Origin: Hyphodiscus hymeniophilus
Lineage: Eukaryota; Ascomycota; Leotiomycetes; Helotiales; Hyphodiscaceae
DNA length: 64,000 nt
Reading direction: 5' to 3'
Assembly (NCBI GenBank): GCA_016508695.1
Contig: VNKQ01000012.1
Span: 372,001-436,000 of the forward strand
Shown: piece after piece, positions 1 through 11,170 of the stretch
Layout of the letters: each line of letters opens with the position of its first letter
Numbering within the stretch: position 1 is the stretch's first letter
The notes under the pieces: model-generated
Database searches by the model: none
What the model was told of the DNA's origin: nothing
What the model saw: the letters and a program-made list of their open reading frames with translations, nothing else
Made by a program: the position numbers and the translations under genes

Positions 1-1
1 G

Positions 2-1132
2 CCTGTTGTTTCCTTCACCACTGTCAACAATCGAGCTGCACGAGCGAGGTCAAATTCAAAGCCATATGACGAATTTGCTTTAGTTGAAGCGACTGATGAG
101 CAATTCAACCAAAACCAAACTGTTACTCCTCAATTCAAGCAGGAGGCTGTTGCTGAATCACCACTGATAGATGAAGATCTGACCCCGAAAAAGACTCCTA
201 TGCTACAGCCCTCGCCTCTCGCTGGAACCCAACCACGTATGAATCCTCTCCTGACGACGATGTCAGCTCTCAGGCAGAACAACTTTCTAGCAGATTCCCC
301 TACAGTCGGAGCAGCCGTCACACCAACGGCAGCCAGAACTGGGATACAAAAGCTCTTAAGAATCCATATTCATTCTCTAGATGCGGCACCCGGACAGATG
401 ATTACGCTGGATGTCACCACGGATACCTATCTAGCAGATGTCCTTGACATTATTTGCAAGAAAAGACAGTTGGACAAGGCCAATCACGTACTCAAATTGA
501 CCGGATCTGGGACTGTGGTACTCCTCGACCGCACAGTCGAGTCCATTGGCAACCGAACCGAATTGGACTTGTATCGACGCCGCTTCGCAACGGATGGACC
601 TTTGACAATGACAGGCTCGCCGAGCAGTACCTCTCCCAAGATACCCATGATGGCAGATAGGCCGCCAGTCCGAAAGATTCAGAAGGGCCAGATGCTTGGA
701 GCCCACCCACTTGCGCAAGAAGCTATGAAGCAGGATGAGATGGGAAGTGCCAATTACAAAAAGTATACCGTATGGCGGAAGCAGCCAATGCGGTTTGTGG
801 GATTGAATGAAAGGGTGTTGGCAATCGACGGCGAATACCTGCACATCATGCCCGCACAGTCGGGCAAAACGATGTTCGAAGGGCAAGGCAAGACGACGAC
901 GGTTCACTTCAGCAATGTGATTGGGTGCAAGGTCACCCGAAGGCACCCTACTAACTTCAAGGTTTGTAGTGGCTAGGTCACTCTTATGCGGAGCAAGACT
1001 GACATCGAACAGGTCGTGGTGTACAAATCTACCGAGACCAAGCGTTATGATTTCGAAGCGAAGAGCGCTGACGAGGCAGCGGAAATCGTCTTCGAGATCA
1101 AGAAAGGCATTTCTCCATATCACAATGTTTGA
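2..1132 (+). CDS. sin1: Sin1/Avo1, TORC2 subunit (3' part)
   Basis: This is the C-terminal part of the TORC2 subunit Sin1 (Avo1 in yeast), which recruits AGC-kinase substrates to TORC2 at the plasma membrane. The visible exons are 2..961 and 1013..1132; the 51-nt intron starts GTTTGT, has a CTGAC branch site and ends CAG. The 5' end lies outside the window. About 359 residues are visible. A Ser/Pro-rich linker is followed by a Ras-binding, ubiquitin-like domain (from IQKLLRIHIHSLD to LDLYRRRF), then a Sin1-type PH domain (from YKKYTVWRKQPMRF to IVFEIKKGI). The protein ends just after the PH domain, as fungal Sin1 proteins do. The domain order is seen directly; the TORC2 role comes from the family. 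Confidence 0.86.
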
Positions 1133-2479
1133 TAGAATCATCCATGCACATACGCCACTTTGGAGGGCTCATTATCTGGTGATGCCTCCCAACGCCCGAG
1201 TACTCGGAATGATGAATGGACACAGACTGCTTGCTACCTTTTGGGAATGACTGCAGAAGTTTTCATGAGATACCGAAATAGAAACTCGACTTTTTGGGCT
1301 GTGGAATGGGATTTTGCGCAGTGTTCAGTTGCACAAAGGATGGAAGGATTTGAGCCACCCAAGCCCACGTAGACTGTTGCGTAGTCACCATTCGGCGGTC
1401 CTGAGCACGTGCATCCCAGCAAATCAGCCTTCAAAGAAAGGAAGGATGGCAGTGTGGAGTTCTGATGACGATGATTGATCGAGGGCTGAGGGCTGAACGA
1501 TGAGTCTCGACCACGGATGTCCGGAACATCAGAGTGCGACATGACGAAGTTCCGCTAGTGTCAGCCAAATGTGGCTTCTTCTGTCTACTCCGTAGTCTGT
1601 CCTACGCGGAGAGCATCCTAGCGGCGATCTTCCCGCCCGTATGTCATACGTCTCTTTCGGGCCAATCAGAATGACGGAATACCGTAAGATTTACAATTCC
1701 GTGCCCCTGACCGTCGACCGGGCAATCCTTTGCGGAGGAGGGACAGCAGTGCTCGTCAGCAATTAAATAATGACACTTTGTGAAACGGGCAAAGAGCCAA
1801 TCGACATTCACAACTCGGTGTGTTCTGTTCTTCATCATTTGGGTAACACTTCTTCCTGCTCTGAGCACTCGTGAGCTGACCGCTTTCTTTCATCTTGCGC
1901 AGTGGTCCTTCTTTGAGCTCTGGAAACAGAGAACAGAGCATACGATTCTCCAGGCTTACAGATGGAGAATAGATGTACGTAATGTAAACACACAAGACCC
2001 GAAGAGGCAAGCAAGCCTCTCGTATAAAAAAAGCAAGTGTAGCCAAGTCTTTCAGGTAAAACATGAAACAAGGGGTAGAACCCTTGCAGCTTGTGCCCAC
2101 TTATCCGTATCCAAGGTTCCGGAGCCGCTCGAAAACTGGGGAATATCGATCCACTTCCTAAGCTGAAGGCCAAGCAACAACGCCTCCCGTGACGTGTCTG
2201 GGGGGCAGTGGTAGGATGATACCTTACTTACCTATTCAAGAAACTTTGTTTACATTGCCTACTATATTTGCTTGGTCCACTGTCTCACCCACGGAGCAGA
2301 CTAGAGCCATCTAGTGTTACTACTTACATGCATGGTACAAGTAGTCGTATATAAATAGTTTCCCCCAGATATGTTCTCATGTACATCAAAAACCCAATAT
2401 CTTTTTACAACACCAAGAACTCTCCCCTACAAACTCCGTCAATCCTCAGTCAAGTATTAACAAATTAAATACCGCAACA
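1133..2479. other. Intergenic, sin1 3' side and promoter of wall-protein gene
   Basis: No convincing gene is seen. A TATA-like element (TATATAAATA, 2348-2357) lies about 120 bp upstream of the next start codon, followed by a CA-rich leader, so the right end is probably the core promoter and 5' UTR of the wall-protein gene. Confidence 0.5.
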
Positions 2480-3151
2480 ATGCAACTCAAGAACATCGTC
2501 TACGTCGCTCTGGCCACCACCGTCACTGTACGTCCCCCGTCCCTTTCCCATTCCCCTTCCTCCATCATCGAATTGTCAAAACTAACAGAAAAATCCTCCC
2601 AGGCCCAAGGCGGTGCCCTCTCATCCCTCACATCCGACATAGGCGGCGCCGTCTCAACCCTAACCTCCGCCGCTGGCGGCGCTCTCACGACCGCCTCTTC
2701 CGACGCCAGCTCCGCCCTATCCACACTGACGGGCATAGCCTCATCCCTCTCCTCCGACGCCTCATCCGTCGCCTCCTCCCTCTCCTCCGCCGAGACGTCC
2801 GCCCAATCCTCACTATCCTCGGCCTTGTCCTCCGCCTCAGCCTCCGCCACGGGAACAGGCGCCAGCGCTAGCTCACTCGCGAGCTCCATCAGCGGCGCGG
2901 TGGGAAGTCTGAGCTCGAGTCTGAGCAGTCAGGCTTCGAGCGTAGGGTCGAGCGTCAGTAGTCGTGCCTCGAGCGTCGGCTCGAGCGCGAGTAGTGTTGC
3001 GAGCGCGGCTTCGAAATCCGCGGCGTCAGCGGCGTCTAAGTCGGCGAGTAGCTCGAGTAGTTCCAGCGCGGGCGGTGCGGCCATGCCGACGGGGGCGGTT
3101 GGGGCTGCAGCGCTGTTTGGGGGCGTTGCTATGTTCGCTGCGAACTTGTAG
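2480..3151 (+). CDS. Ser/Ala-rich GPI-type cell-wall protein
   Basis: This encodes a small secreted, very Ser/Ala-rich protein of the fungal wall type. Residues 1-16 (MQLKNIVYVALATTVT) start a signal peptide ending near AQG. A 75-nt intron (about 2528..2602, GTACGT to CCTCCCAG with a CTAAC branch) interrupts it. The spliced product is about 198 residues. The body repeats blocks such as ALSTLTGIASSLSS and ASSVGSSVSSRASS, which are likely O-mannosylated. The end is a hydrophobic tail after Gly/Ala/Met-Pro (PTGAVGAAALFGGVAMF), consistent with a GPI-attachment signal. The intron is a multiple of three and has no stop, so retention would only insert residues behind the signal peptide. No enzymatic domain is seen. 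A structural or surface role is inferred from composition. Confidence 0.78.
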   Translation: MQLKNIVYVALATTVTVRPPSLSHSPSSIIELSKLTEKSSQAQGGALSSLTSDIGGAVSTLTSAAGGALTTASSDASSALSTLTGIASSLSSDASSVASSLSSAETSAQSSLSSALSSASASATGTGASASSLASSISGAVGSLSSSLSSQASSVGSSVSSRASSVGSSASSVASAASKSAASAASKSASSSSSSSAGGAAMPTGAVGAAALFGGVAMFAANL

Positions 3152-4294
3152 GGGGATAACTTCTTCTCGAGCGATGGTGGATAGGTTGAGAGTTTGTGAG
3201 AGATGGGACGGGGTGACATGGGCGGGCTCAGACGAGTTGGGCTGGGCTGAGCTGGGCTGGTGAAAAAAACTGTATACATAACGGAGCGGAGCGATGCATT
3301 GGTTAGCGTAATGGTATATTTTCTCCCGTCCGATTCCCCTGGCATTCGTCCTATCTTCGCTGATCACTGGTTTTGAGGTTGAGCAAGGTAACCTGAGTCG
3401 TTCGAAGGATGGTACTCAAGCTCAGATTCGATTCCCCTTCCCTTCATCATTTATCCCATCGACAGAAATCTCAAACCCTCCATTCCCCGATTCTCAACCG
3501 CATATAGCATCATATCTCCTTCACCCTCACGAAATGGTCATGAAACACCCTTACTCTCTCAAAAAAAGTTAAATCTAGCGCGATGCGATGCCGGGGACGA
3601 TCTTCTACACGACCGCATCAGCAAGGCCTCTGAGCTAGGCAGGACGGGAACTTGTTCAGATAGAGTCTTCCACCACGCCTTTTCCAATATCCAGCCATTT
3701 TCAGCAAAGTTCGCTTTTCCAATGGCTGTTGAGGACGGTTCTCTCGCTCTCGGAATGGTAGACACTCGATCCGTTTTTTTGACTTATCCGAAAGAGAGAC
3801 TTAGCCACTTGGGCGAGATTTATGCACTTACTTTCTCGAATTACCTTCTCAGATGGGTGGATGGAACTGGCTTTGCATTGAATCCAGATAAGATCCGCCT
3901 ATTGCTTGCGCTTCCCTGGTACCCGTGGAAACGCAGTTTCACGGATTCGAGTTGTTACTTCATGCTTCATTGTATCTAGACATTTATCTAGAGCTACTAT
4001 CAGCTTGGTGAAATTCCCAAGACCCACTACCGACTCCCGGACGAGGAGATCCAGCCATTTAGCCACCTTCGCCCAAAATCCATAGCAAGTTGCAAGCACG
4101 CCTGTTCCTCCATTGCTGACACCGCTCATTGGTCAATCATCATTTTCGCCGCCCCAACCTTGCATCCAAATGGAAGGAGAAAGACTATACCAAGTCTGCG
4201 CTTCCGTGTGTATGTGCAAGGGTTTGGATATTGTGAAAAAGGAAATATGTCGAAAATGATTTGGGATTCGTCTTGCACTTGTTGGTCTGCGAGA
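3152..4294. other. Convergent intergenic region
   Basis: This is the 3' flank of the wall-protein gene (+) and of the PKA gene (-). A short GGGCTGG/GAGCTGGG repeat sits near 3235-3262. Short open frames around 3722-3979 have no recognisable features and were not annotated. Confidence 0.45.
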
Positions 4295-5896
4295 TTAGAA
4301 GTCGAGGAAGAGTTTGCGATGCCTGAATTCAATTAGCAGATATTCCTTTAAATGTGTTACAAGTACCTACTCGTCATGACCATGTTGCCCATACTGTTCA
4401 GTCTCTTCTGGGTACTTGTCGAATTGACTTGCATCACCAACACCAGCTTTGACTGGAGGGACGTATGGAGCATCAATGTCCTTCTTGCTCAGTCTTTCCC
4501 AGGTGACTTCAGCGAACCACGGGTGATTTTTGACATCCTCCGAGCCTCCAACAAGGTTGCCCAACCGCTTCGTTAAGTCGGGCGTGATCAATCGTTGCAA
4601 TAGGTCTTGGGCGTCTGGGTGGATGTATGGTGGGTACTTGACTTTCCCCTTTAGAATGTTCTCGTAAATCCTCATCGGGGATCCTCCATCCCAGAAAGGT
4701 GTGAAACCACACAGCATTTCGAATATCAATATACCCAATGACCACCTGTGAATCAGTTAGTCGAAATCGTCTGCAAAAGCTCAAGCACTCACCAGTCAAC
4801 AGATTTGTTATAGCCCTTGCTTGCTACGACCTCTGGTGCAAGATAATCCGGGGTTCCACACAGCGTCCATGTGATATCGGGCACCTTCTTGGCAAACCCG
4901 AAATCGGTTATTTTGAGATGTCCATGCCGGTCGAGCAGTAGGTTCTCTGGCTTCAAATCTCGGTAAACGATATGCTTTGAATGGAGGTATTCGAGCGCAA
5001 GAGTAACTTCTGCAGCGTAAAACTTTGCTACGGGATTGGGAAATCGCTGCGATGTCAATAAGTAGATAATCTCCTACTTCTGGATAGGCGCGGCCTACCT
5101 GAGATTTCCGTAATAGCGAGAATAATTCACCGCCTTCGACAAAGTCCATGACCATGTATAGGTTCTTGGAATCTTGGAATGTTCCCCATAGTGTGATCAA
5201 AAAGGGATGCTTCACTTCTTGTAACATTTTCCGCTCATCATTGGTATGTTCAACCTGCTTCATCTTGACGACTTGTTGTTTCTTAAGGACTTTGACAGCA
5301 TAGAATCGTTGGTTGTGCTTCGATTGGACCAGATGGACTCTCCCGAAACTACCAGTTCCCAATGTTCGTAGAATTTCGAAATCCGTCAATGAATATTTCC
5401 CCTTGGTCTGCCTTATCTGCGTCTGCTGTGGAATAGTAGCTTCTGCTTGCTTCAACGTATCCGAGTGGCTAGCGCCACCATTCGTAGCTGTTGCAGCCTT
5501 GTTCGATGACATCTGGGAAGGGTATGATTGAGCAGCGCCGTCATGTTGTGGAGGGTTGATGAGGTTGTTGATGCTAGGAAGGTTTCTTTGCTCTGCAGGT
5601 ACCGCAGCGCCCGTATTATGAGGAGATGCGGCGTAGGACTGCTGGGTAGCTCCTTGCGTCATTGTCGGCTCCTCGCCCGCGGAGGCAGGACTCTCTTTGA
5701 TGATAGGTGCGTCGGCTTGCGGAACTGCTTGAGCTTGCGGTGCAGTAGATGTGGATGAGACAGAGACAATCGAAGTGTCGAAACCTCTGGAGGTAGTAGG
5801 AGTTATTGGGCTTGTAGGTTGACTTGGTGATTCAGAGTCTTTGGGACCGGACAGCTCCTTCGTCCGTTTCTTCTTGAGAAATCCGAGTGTCGGCAT
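4295..5896 (-). CDS. pkaC: cAMP-dependent protein kinase catalytic subunit
   Basis: The PKA catalytic subunit is the main effector of cAMP signalling in growth, conidiation and nutrient sensing. The model is complement(join(4295..4322,4371..4745,4793..5046,5099..5896)), 484 residues. Residues 1-160 are a Ser/Pro/Gln-rich fungal N-terminal extension. The kinase core follows: glycine loop GTGSFGRV (about 180-187), Lys202 in YAVKVLKK, catalytic loop YRDLKPEN (Asp296), DFG (314-316), and activation-loop TWTLCGTPDYLAPE with the Thr327 phosphosite. All catalytic residues are present. A 28-nt terminal exon was chosen because it yields the C-terminal EHRKLFLDF with the FxxF motif typical of AGC kinases; without it the protein would stop right after HGHDE. 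Introns are 47-52 nt. Confidence 0.93.
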
Positions 5897-7068
5897 ATGA
5901 AGGAATTGAAGACTACTGTCGTCGAGTTGTGGATTGACAAAGCAACACCACCCGATATTAAAGCCGCTGGTCGGGAAGTGTGTTTGGAATCTGCAGATTC
6001 ACAAAACAATTCGCTTTTAGATGGATCCAGTCTCGAATAACCGTCGTCAAGGAGAAAGAGGGCGGATAGATGTTCTGGAATGTCTCGACCTGTCTCGGTT
6101 TTGCGATTTGGCAGCGACCGAGATAATAAGACGGGTGGTTGCAGTTGTGGAGAGGTGTAGCTCCCCTGTCGCAATGACCGGCTGGCGAATTGCGCGGTGG
6201 TGAGGCTGTCGGGAATCGCAGTTGTCGCAGAGTGCTGGCAATCTTAGGAAAAGGCGTCGACTGCCAATTGAGTTGGGTGATGGGAGTCAATGAGAGTGAT
6301 GAGGTTTGACGGAGTAGAGGAGGAGGATGTAGAGGATGGAGGAGGTTTGTAGGATGCTGCGGGTGAGGGACGGATGTCACTGGTTCGAAAGTGAGATGTC
6401 GGTGGGGTTGGCTCTTTGAAGTGAAGTGGTGGTTGGCTTGGGTGGATTGTGTTTTAGCGAGCCAGGGGGGTGGATGTCAGCCGTGTTGAGCGGCTGGGCC
6501 TGGCTGGGCCTTACGAGGAAAGAAAGTTGGAAGGTCATAAGTATAAGACCCCGAGTTGAAGTTGGAGTCTTCATACTTACTTTACATTTAGAGAAAATTA
6601 CCTGATCCACTGTTCTCTTCAAGACGAATTGTCTCTTCCATAACAGGTTGGCAAGTCATCCATCAAAGAGACTCTATTGATATTGGCGAAAAAAAGCAAT
6701 ATACCAATCTTGCATGCGGATAAGAGCGAGTATTAGCCCGTTTGGGAGAGGCATTGTGCTTGAATAAATGTGTTGTGTGATAGAGAGCTCTTGTTATTAT
6801 ATCTTGTTATTGGAGATCCAGTCTGTCACTAACATCATATTCATTCCAGCCCTTGTGCCTCCCTCTGACGAATGGTGCAATGCTAGAGAGCCACGCTATG
6901 CTTTCCTCCTTCACGTCGAACTTTGAAAAGCCTCCCATTAACATACCTCATCGATGTTTCGTAATCTTGTGATCTGCCTGAAGCTCTACGCTTGATCTCA
7001 ATATTGACATACCAAATGGTAGCCTCTCAAAACGCCAACGCTATGCAAACCGATGACAACCCCCTTGT
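5897..7068. other. Promoter and long leader region of pkaC; 3' flank of J-like gene
   Basis: No supportable gene is present. Short open frames on both strands overlap and lack known motifs. The stretch upstream of 5896 is likely the long pkaC 5' leader and promoter. Confidence 0.45.
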
Positions 7069-8040
7069 TCATCCTTTCCCAGCACGTAATTCTGACCATA
7101 TACGGTCAATGATCTGAAAAACTTCGGTAACCGCTCGTATAACTGTTTCATCAACGTCCTGACCTCCAAGTTTCTGCTGAATTTTATCAGGGTGCCAACG
7201 AATTCGTTCCAACTTCAAAACCTTCGAAAGCCCACTCTCAGTCGGTTGTCCAGAGCTTGGAGCATTCATGAAGAATCTTTCGACCTCCCTCATATCCACG
7301 TCCTTCCAGCTTCCACTATCAACCGGCCAAGGAATCGAAGCAATGGAAGCCTTACCACCACCCTTCGCGAGATCCTCCCATTTCCGAATATATGAATCCC
7401 ATCTATCACCCCAAGCCTTCCTAACTTTCCTCTCTTCGCCCCTCTTTAGGCTCTCCTCCACCTTCCTTCTAAATCGGTCCGCTTCTCTCTCCTCTTTCCT
7501 CCCCTCAGCGGCCAATCTCTCCCTCTGCTTCTTCGCCTCGTCTCTCCTAGCTTTCTCCTCGATTAAGTGCTGATGCGTTTTCTCATACATCTTCGCCCTT
7601 ACAAAAGCAGTATACTCCTCATCTGTCATCTTCTCCAGCTCCCCTTCCGGCGTCTCCTTCAAGTTCGGGTAGGTATGAATGGGCTGGCCGTAAACACCCT
7701 CCCAGAACTGCGCCCCTTCATCATCTGCCATAGCATCGAAAAGGCTTTCTCTAAATGCTGCATCAGGGTTCAAGTATTGGCTCGATGAGGTATCTGGGAG
7801 GTGAGTATCGTCATAGAGAGAGGGATCATCTTTGGCAATAGAGGGGGAGCGCTTGCGCCGCTTCGTACGATGGTGGTGACGGTGATGCCTTTCTCCGTCG
7901 CGGTGGGAGGAGCTTCGAGGTCGATCCTCGTGGTCTGATTTCCTTTTCGACTTGAATCGGAATTTGGTCTTTGTTTCGTCTCTATGTTTCTCTTGGTCAC
8001 TGCCTGCGAGGACAGCGTCCTCGCCAGCATCAGAGGTCAT
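7069..8040 (-). CDS. NFKBIL1-type J-like domain protein
   Basis: This uninterrupted 323-residue protein resembles fungal NF-kappa-B inhibitor-like protein 1. The N-terminus is highly charged with Arg/Lys/His-rich and Ser/Arg segments (HRDGERHHRHHHRTKRRKR), suggesting nuclear localisation. A long Glu/Arg/Lys coiled-coil-like helix occupies the middle. The C-terminus carries a degenerate J-type segment, WHPDKIQQKLGG followed by a helix ending RIWSELRAGKG; the HPD tripeptide is intact, as in canonical J-domains. The animal family has been linked to RNA splicing. The gene lies head to head with an NSRP1-like splicing gene, with 247 bp between the starts. The exact fungal function is not known to me. 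Confidence 0.78.
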   Translation of the reverse strand: MTSDAGEDAVLAGSDQEKHRDETKTKFRFKSKRKSDHEDRPRSSSHRDGERHHRHHHRTKRRKRSPSIAKDDPSLYDDTHLPDTSSSQYLNPDAAFRESLFDAMADDEGAQFWEGVYGQPIHTYPNLKETPEGELEKMTDEEYTAFVRAKMYEKTHQHLIEEKARRDEAKKQRERLAAEGRKEEREADRFRRKVEESLKRGEERKVRKAWGDRWDSYIRKWEDLAKGGGKASIASIPWPVDSGSWKDVDMREVERFFMNAPSSGQPTESGLSKVLKLERIRWHPDKIQQKLGGQDVDETVIRAVTEVFQIIDRIWSELRAGKG

Positions 8041-8287
8041 CGTGGCCGAGGGAATCTAGCGTTGCGTGAGACCTGCATCCGTGATATTTGACGACCAAGA
8101 TGGACCAGATCTTGAATGGTCACTGGTCATATGAAGTAGTGGATTGCCTGTGAATGGAAATGATGTTGTGACTCCATCAAATTGTTTATCGATAAGCCTT
8201 GTGGAGATCCAGATCGACACTAGTACCTTTTCCTCAACCTTTACTGTCGTAGGCCCCCAACTTGGAAGATTATCCAAATCAGTCACA
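8041..8287. promoter_or_regulatory. Shared divergent promoter
   Basis: A 247-bp interval separates the two divergent start codons (8040 on minus, 8288 on plus), so both genes must be driven from here. No clear TATA element is seen. Confidence 0.5.
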
Positions 8288-9490
8288 ATGTCTGGAAAGG
8301 GCCTCTCCTACGGCCTCAACCTTGCAAAGAAACCCACAGGATCTAGACCTCAACCCGCCAAGCGGAAACCGATATTCGGCGGAGACGATGATTCGGACGA
8401 CGAAGGCAAAGCGCAGGAAGCTGGTGTAGAAGAGATCGGGGAATTTGGAGAAACTACCATCAGAGGAGCTTCTCCAAAACCCAAGGGTAACGGTTTCTCG
8501 ACGAAGCCTACAGGAGCTAAACCAAAGCTCGGCACAAATGGCCTCAAGAAAGCACCTATATCGATGTATGGGGATTTGTCCTCTTCTCTTACATCCAAGA
8601 AGCATGCCGATACAGCGGAGGAGCTGGATGCAAATATCTACGAGTACGATGCCGTTTATGATTCCCTCAAACCTCAGAAGAAGAAGACGGTGGAGGACAA
8701 TGGCGATAAAAAGCCGAAATACATGGCCAACTTGATCGCAGCGGCGGCGGTGCGGAAGCGGGACTCTACCATAGCGGAAGAGAAAAAGCTTGCTCGCGAA
8801 CGAGAGGCTGAGGGCGATGAGTTTGCTGATAAGGAGAAATTCGTCACGTCGGCGTATAAGAAGCAGCAGGCAGAGAACAGGCGGTTGGAGGAGGAAGAGA
8901 AAATTAAGGAGGAGCAAGAGGCAAAGAAGAATCAGGGAGCGGGCATGAGGAATTTTTATAAGAACATGCTTGAGAGAGGAGAACAGGAGCATGCGGAAGC
9001 TGTTAAGGCTGCTGAAGAGGCTATTAAGAATGGGCCAGTGGAACCGGTTGAGGATGAGAAGATCAAGAGTGAGGCGGAAATTGCGAGGGAAATCAACCGG
9101 AAGACTGGGGTCAAGATTGCCATAAATGACGAGGGTCAGGTGGTCGACAAGACACAGTTGTTGAAAGCTGGGCTGAATGTTGTTGCGAAGCCAAAGGCAC
9201 CTGCGCCGAGTGTATCTCGTGGTGGTGCTTCGATGTCGGATCGCAGCAGAGGATCTGGATTTGTTGGCGCTGGCGGTGGGAAGCAGGCAATGCGGGAGCG
9301 GCAGACTCGCATGATGGAAGCACAGTTGGAACAAGCTACCAAGAGGGCTCTTGAAGAAGAGGAAGAAGACAGGGCGAAGGTTGAACGTGCATCAAAGAGC
9401 CAAAAGACCCAAGGGGACATCATGAGCGCGAAAGAGAGATATCTTCAGAGAAAACGGGAGGCGGAAGAAGCAAAGAAGAGGGGAGAATGA
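8288..9490 (+). CDS. NSRP1/CCDC55-like splicing regulator
   Basis: This encodes a 400-residue homologue of nuclear speckle splicing regulatory protein 1. The ATG at 8288 was chosen because MSGKGLSYGLNLAKK matches the conserved family start, which is followed by FGGDDDSDDE. The hallmark block is DANIYEYDAVYDSLK, KPKYMANLIAAAAVRKR, then FADKEKFVTSAYKKQQ and the GMRNFYKNMLERGE segment. Most of the protein is predicted coiled coil rich in Glu/Lys/Arg. The C-terminus (ERYLQRKREAEEAKKRGE) is basic. No intron is present. Family members act in nuclear alternative splicing; the fungal role is inferred from that. Confidence 0.88.
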   Translation: MSGKGLSYGLNLAKKPTGSRPQPAKRKPIFGGDDDSDDEGKAQEAGVEEIGEFGETTIRGASPKPKGNGFSTKPTGAKPKLGTNGLKKAPISMYGDLSSSLTSKKHADTAEELDANIYEYDAVYDSLKPQKKKTVEDNGDKKPKYMANLIAAAAVRKRDSTIAEEKKLAREREAEGDEFADKEKFVTSAYKKQQAENRRLEEEEKIKEEQEAKKNQGAGMRNFYKNMLERGEQEHAEAVKAAEEAIKNGPVEPVEDEKIKSEAEIAREINRKTGVKIAINDEGQVVDKTQLLKAGLNVVAKPKAPAPSVSRGGASMSDRSRGSGFVGAGGGKQAMRERQTRMMEAQLEQATKRALEEEEEDRAKVERASKSQKTQGDIMSAKERYLQRKREAEEAKKRGE

Positions 9491-11170
9491 AAGCCTGCTT
9501 ACAATGTTTTGGACGATGGATACACAACTTCAAGACGCAAGCTGCTACTCCGAGCGTGTGGCATGTTCCGTTTGGACAGGCCTCGTACGGACTTCAATGA
9601 ACACCGGGAAGGCCACTCCTCGGTCTTTGGATGCTGGAAAGCTGGTGTGAACCCGGAAAACTCGCCACTTTGCAGTTGCACAGCTGCGAAAGTCCCGGTG
9701 AGAGGAAGCGAACTTGGGTGCCAGCAACTTTAGTCTCAAGCAAATATAGCCCAGCCTCCCTGGAACGACTCTTTAAGGTCTTCCTGCTTCCAGCCATTTT
9801 GAAATGAAAAAATTTTGAGGGTTGAGAATATTTGCTATCCAAGCTCTATCCAAAGTCATTAAGAACATCTCTGGCACGTGATAAAAATACATTCTGATTC
9901 TCCAGCTTCTCCAGCTTTAGTTCATCTTTAGTTTGATTTTGATTTCAGCGTTTCAAGCGTGTGAACACATTCTGATCCGTGTCGGAGCAAGGGTGTGGTC
10001 TGTCTTGCCATAATTTTCGTGGATGTGTTTTATTGCAACCACAAAGTTATAACTTCAACGGAATACTTCAAATCTTCACGATAACTGCGAAATACTGTCA
10101 ATACTGTAAGCAGGTGGTTACCATTTGGATGACCGGCCAACATGTACTTGTACGTTCGAGACCTCAAGTATATAGTTCGCAGGGAACACAGTGGTCATTA
10201 ATTATTAGTACTGTATTCTGCTTTTCATTGACATATTTTCTAACACAAATTATTGTAGAGTTTTTAGTACGGGATCAGGTTTCAAGGTACGACTCTTAGT
10301 TGTCGGCTGAATATTAGTTTTTTGAATGAAGAAAAGTGAAATTCTATATCGTCACTGAATGCAACCCTCCATTAGAATCATAAGAATCCTTTCAAGCCTG
10401 TAATGTAGAGCTTTAGACCAACCCAAGGAGATACTAATAAGTCGTTTCAAAATATTGCTTCCTTAGACAGTTTCAAGTCAAGTCTTGCAGGCTCTGCTTC
10501 GAGCCAACCAACCTGTCCTTGGTCCTAAAAGTGACTTGCCACGTTAGAAAACATCAAACCTCGTCAAGCTTGGTACTCTTTTCGGAGCAAAATTTGGAAA
10601 AATAAGAAAATATGGGCAAGAAATGTAGAGCGGACAAGTGGCATGGCCAATTTTGAGAAGACTTGAGTGCCTAGGTGATGCATCATTTCTCACTGCGTGC
10701 TTGGACTAACAATGCATACATTGTAGTCCTTATTCAGCGTTTCAGAGATAATCCCATTCTTCCTGCCGTCGTCGTTGACACCTTTGTCTCAGATAAATTG
10801 GCATGGGTGCTTATTTTATATGTAAGGCAACTGCCCCTACACGATCCGTCCTCTAAGTGCAGAAAACCTCCAGCTGGATCCAAAGCAGATGATTACTTTT
10901 TGTCTCCCGAAATGAAATCTGCAAACTTGACCGCACAAAGATTGCCACATGCTCCTACCTCGTAACTCCAGCTTCGTCCCGGTCATTGGTTGTAGAAGAG
11001 GTGATTCACACTCGGATATACAATCCATCTATACACATACCACCTTTAGCCCATAGCATCCTAGAATTTACACGTAATGACACAATGTCCTAGTCGCACA
11101 TGCAGTTATTCGTCCTCCCAATCTCCTTGTCGTTCGTTGGATCCCTCAACGCCTTTCCACAACAGTCTCC
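9491..11170. other. AT-rich gene-poor interval
   Basis: This stretch is about 1.7 kb and AT-rich, with no recognisable gene. A 106-codon open frame at 9979-10299 has no family signature. Nothing resembling tRNA or intact transposon ends was found. Confidence 0.45.

Noticed and set aside
2500..3345. Long minus-strand frames antisense to the wall-protein gene
   Set aside because: They are mirror frames of a GC-rich, low-complexity Ser/Ala coding region.
3293..3350. tRNA-Gly-like sequence (GCATTGGTTAGCGTAATGGTA, later TCCGATTCCCC)
   Set aside because: The spacing is too short for an anticodon arm and there is no folded acceptor stem; at most a chance match or tiny relic.
8144..8287. Upstream extension of the NSRP1-like protein from 8144
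   Set aside because: The extension lacks an ATG at that point, is not conserved in character, and the family start MSGKGLSYGLNL begins at 8288.
9979..10299. 106-codon plus-strand open frame in the AT-rich gap
   Set aside because: Irregular composition, no motif and no splice partners.
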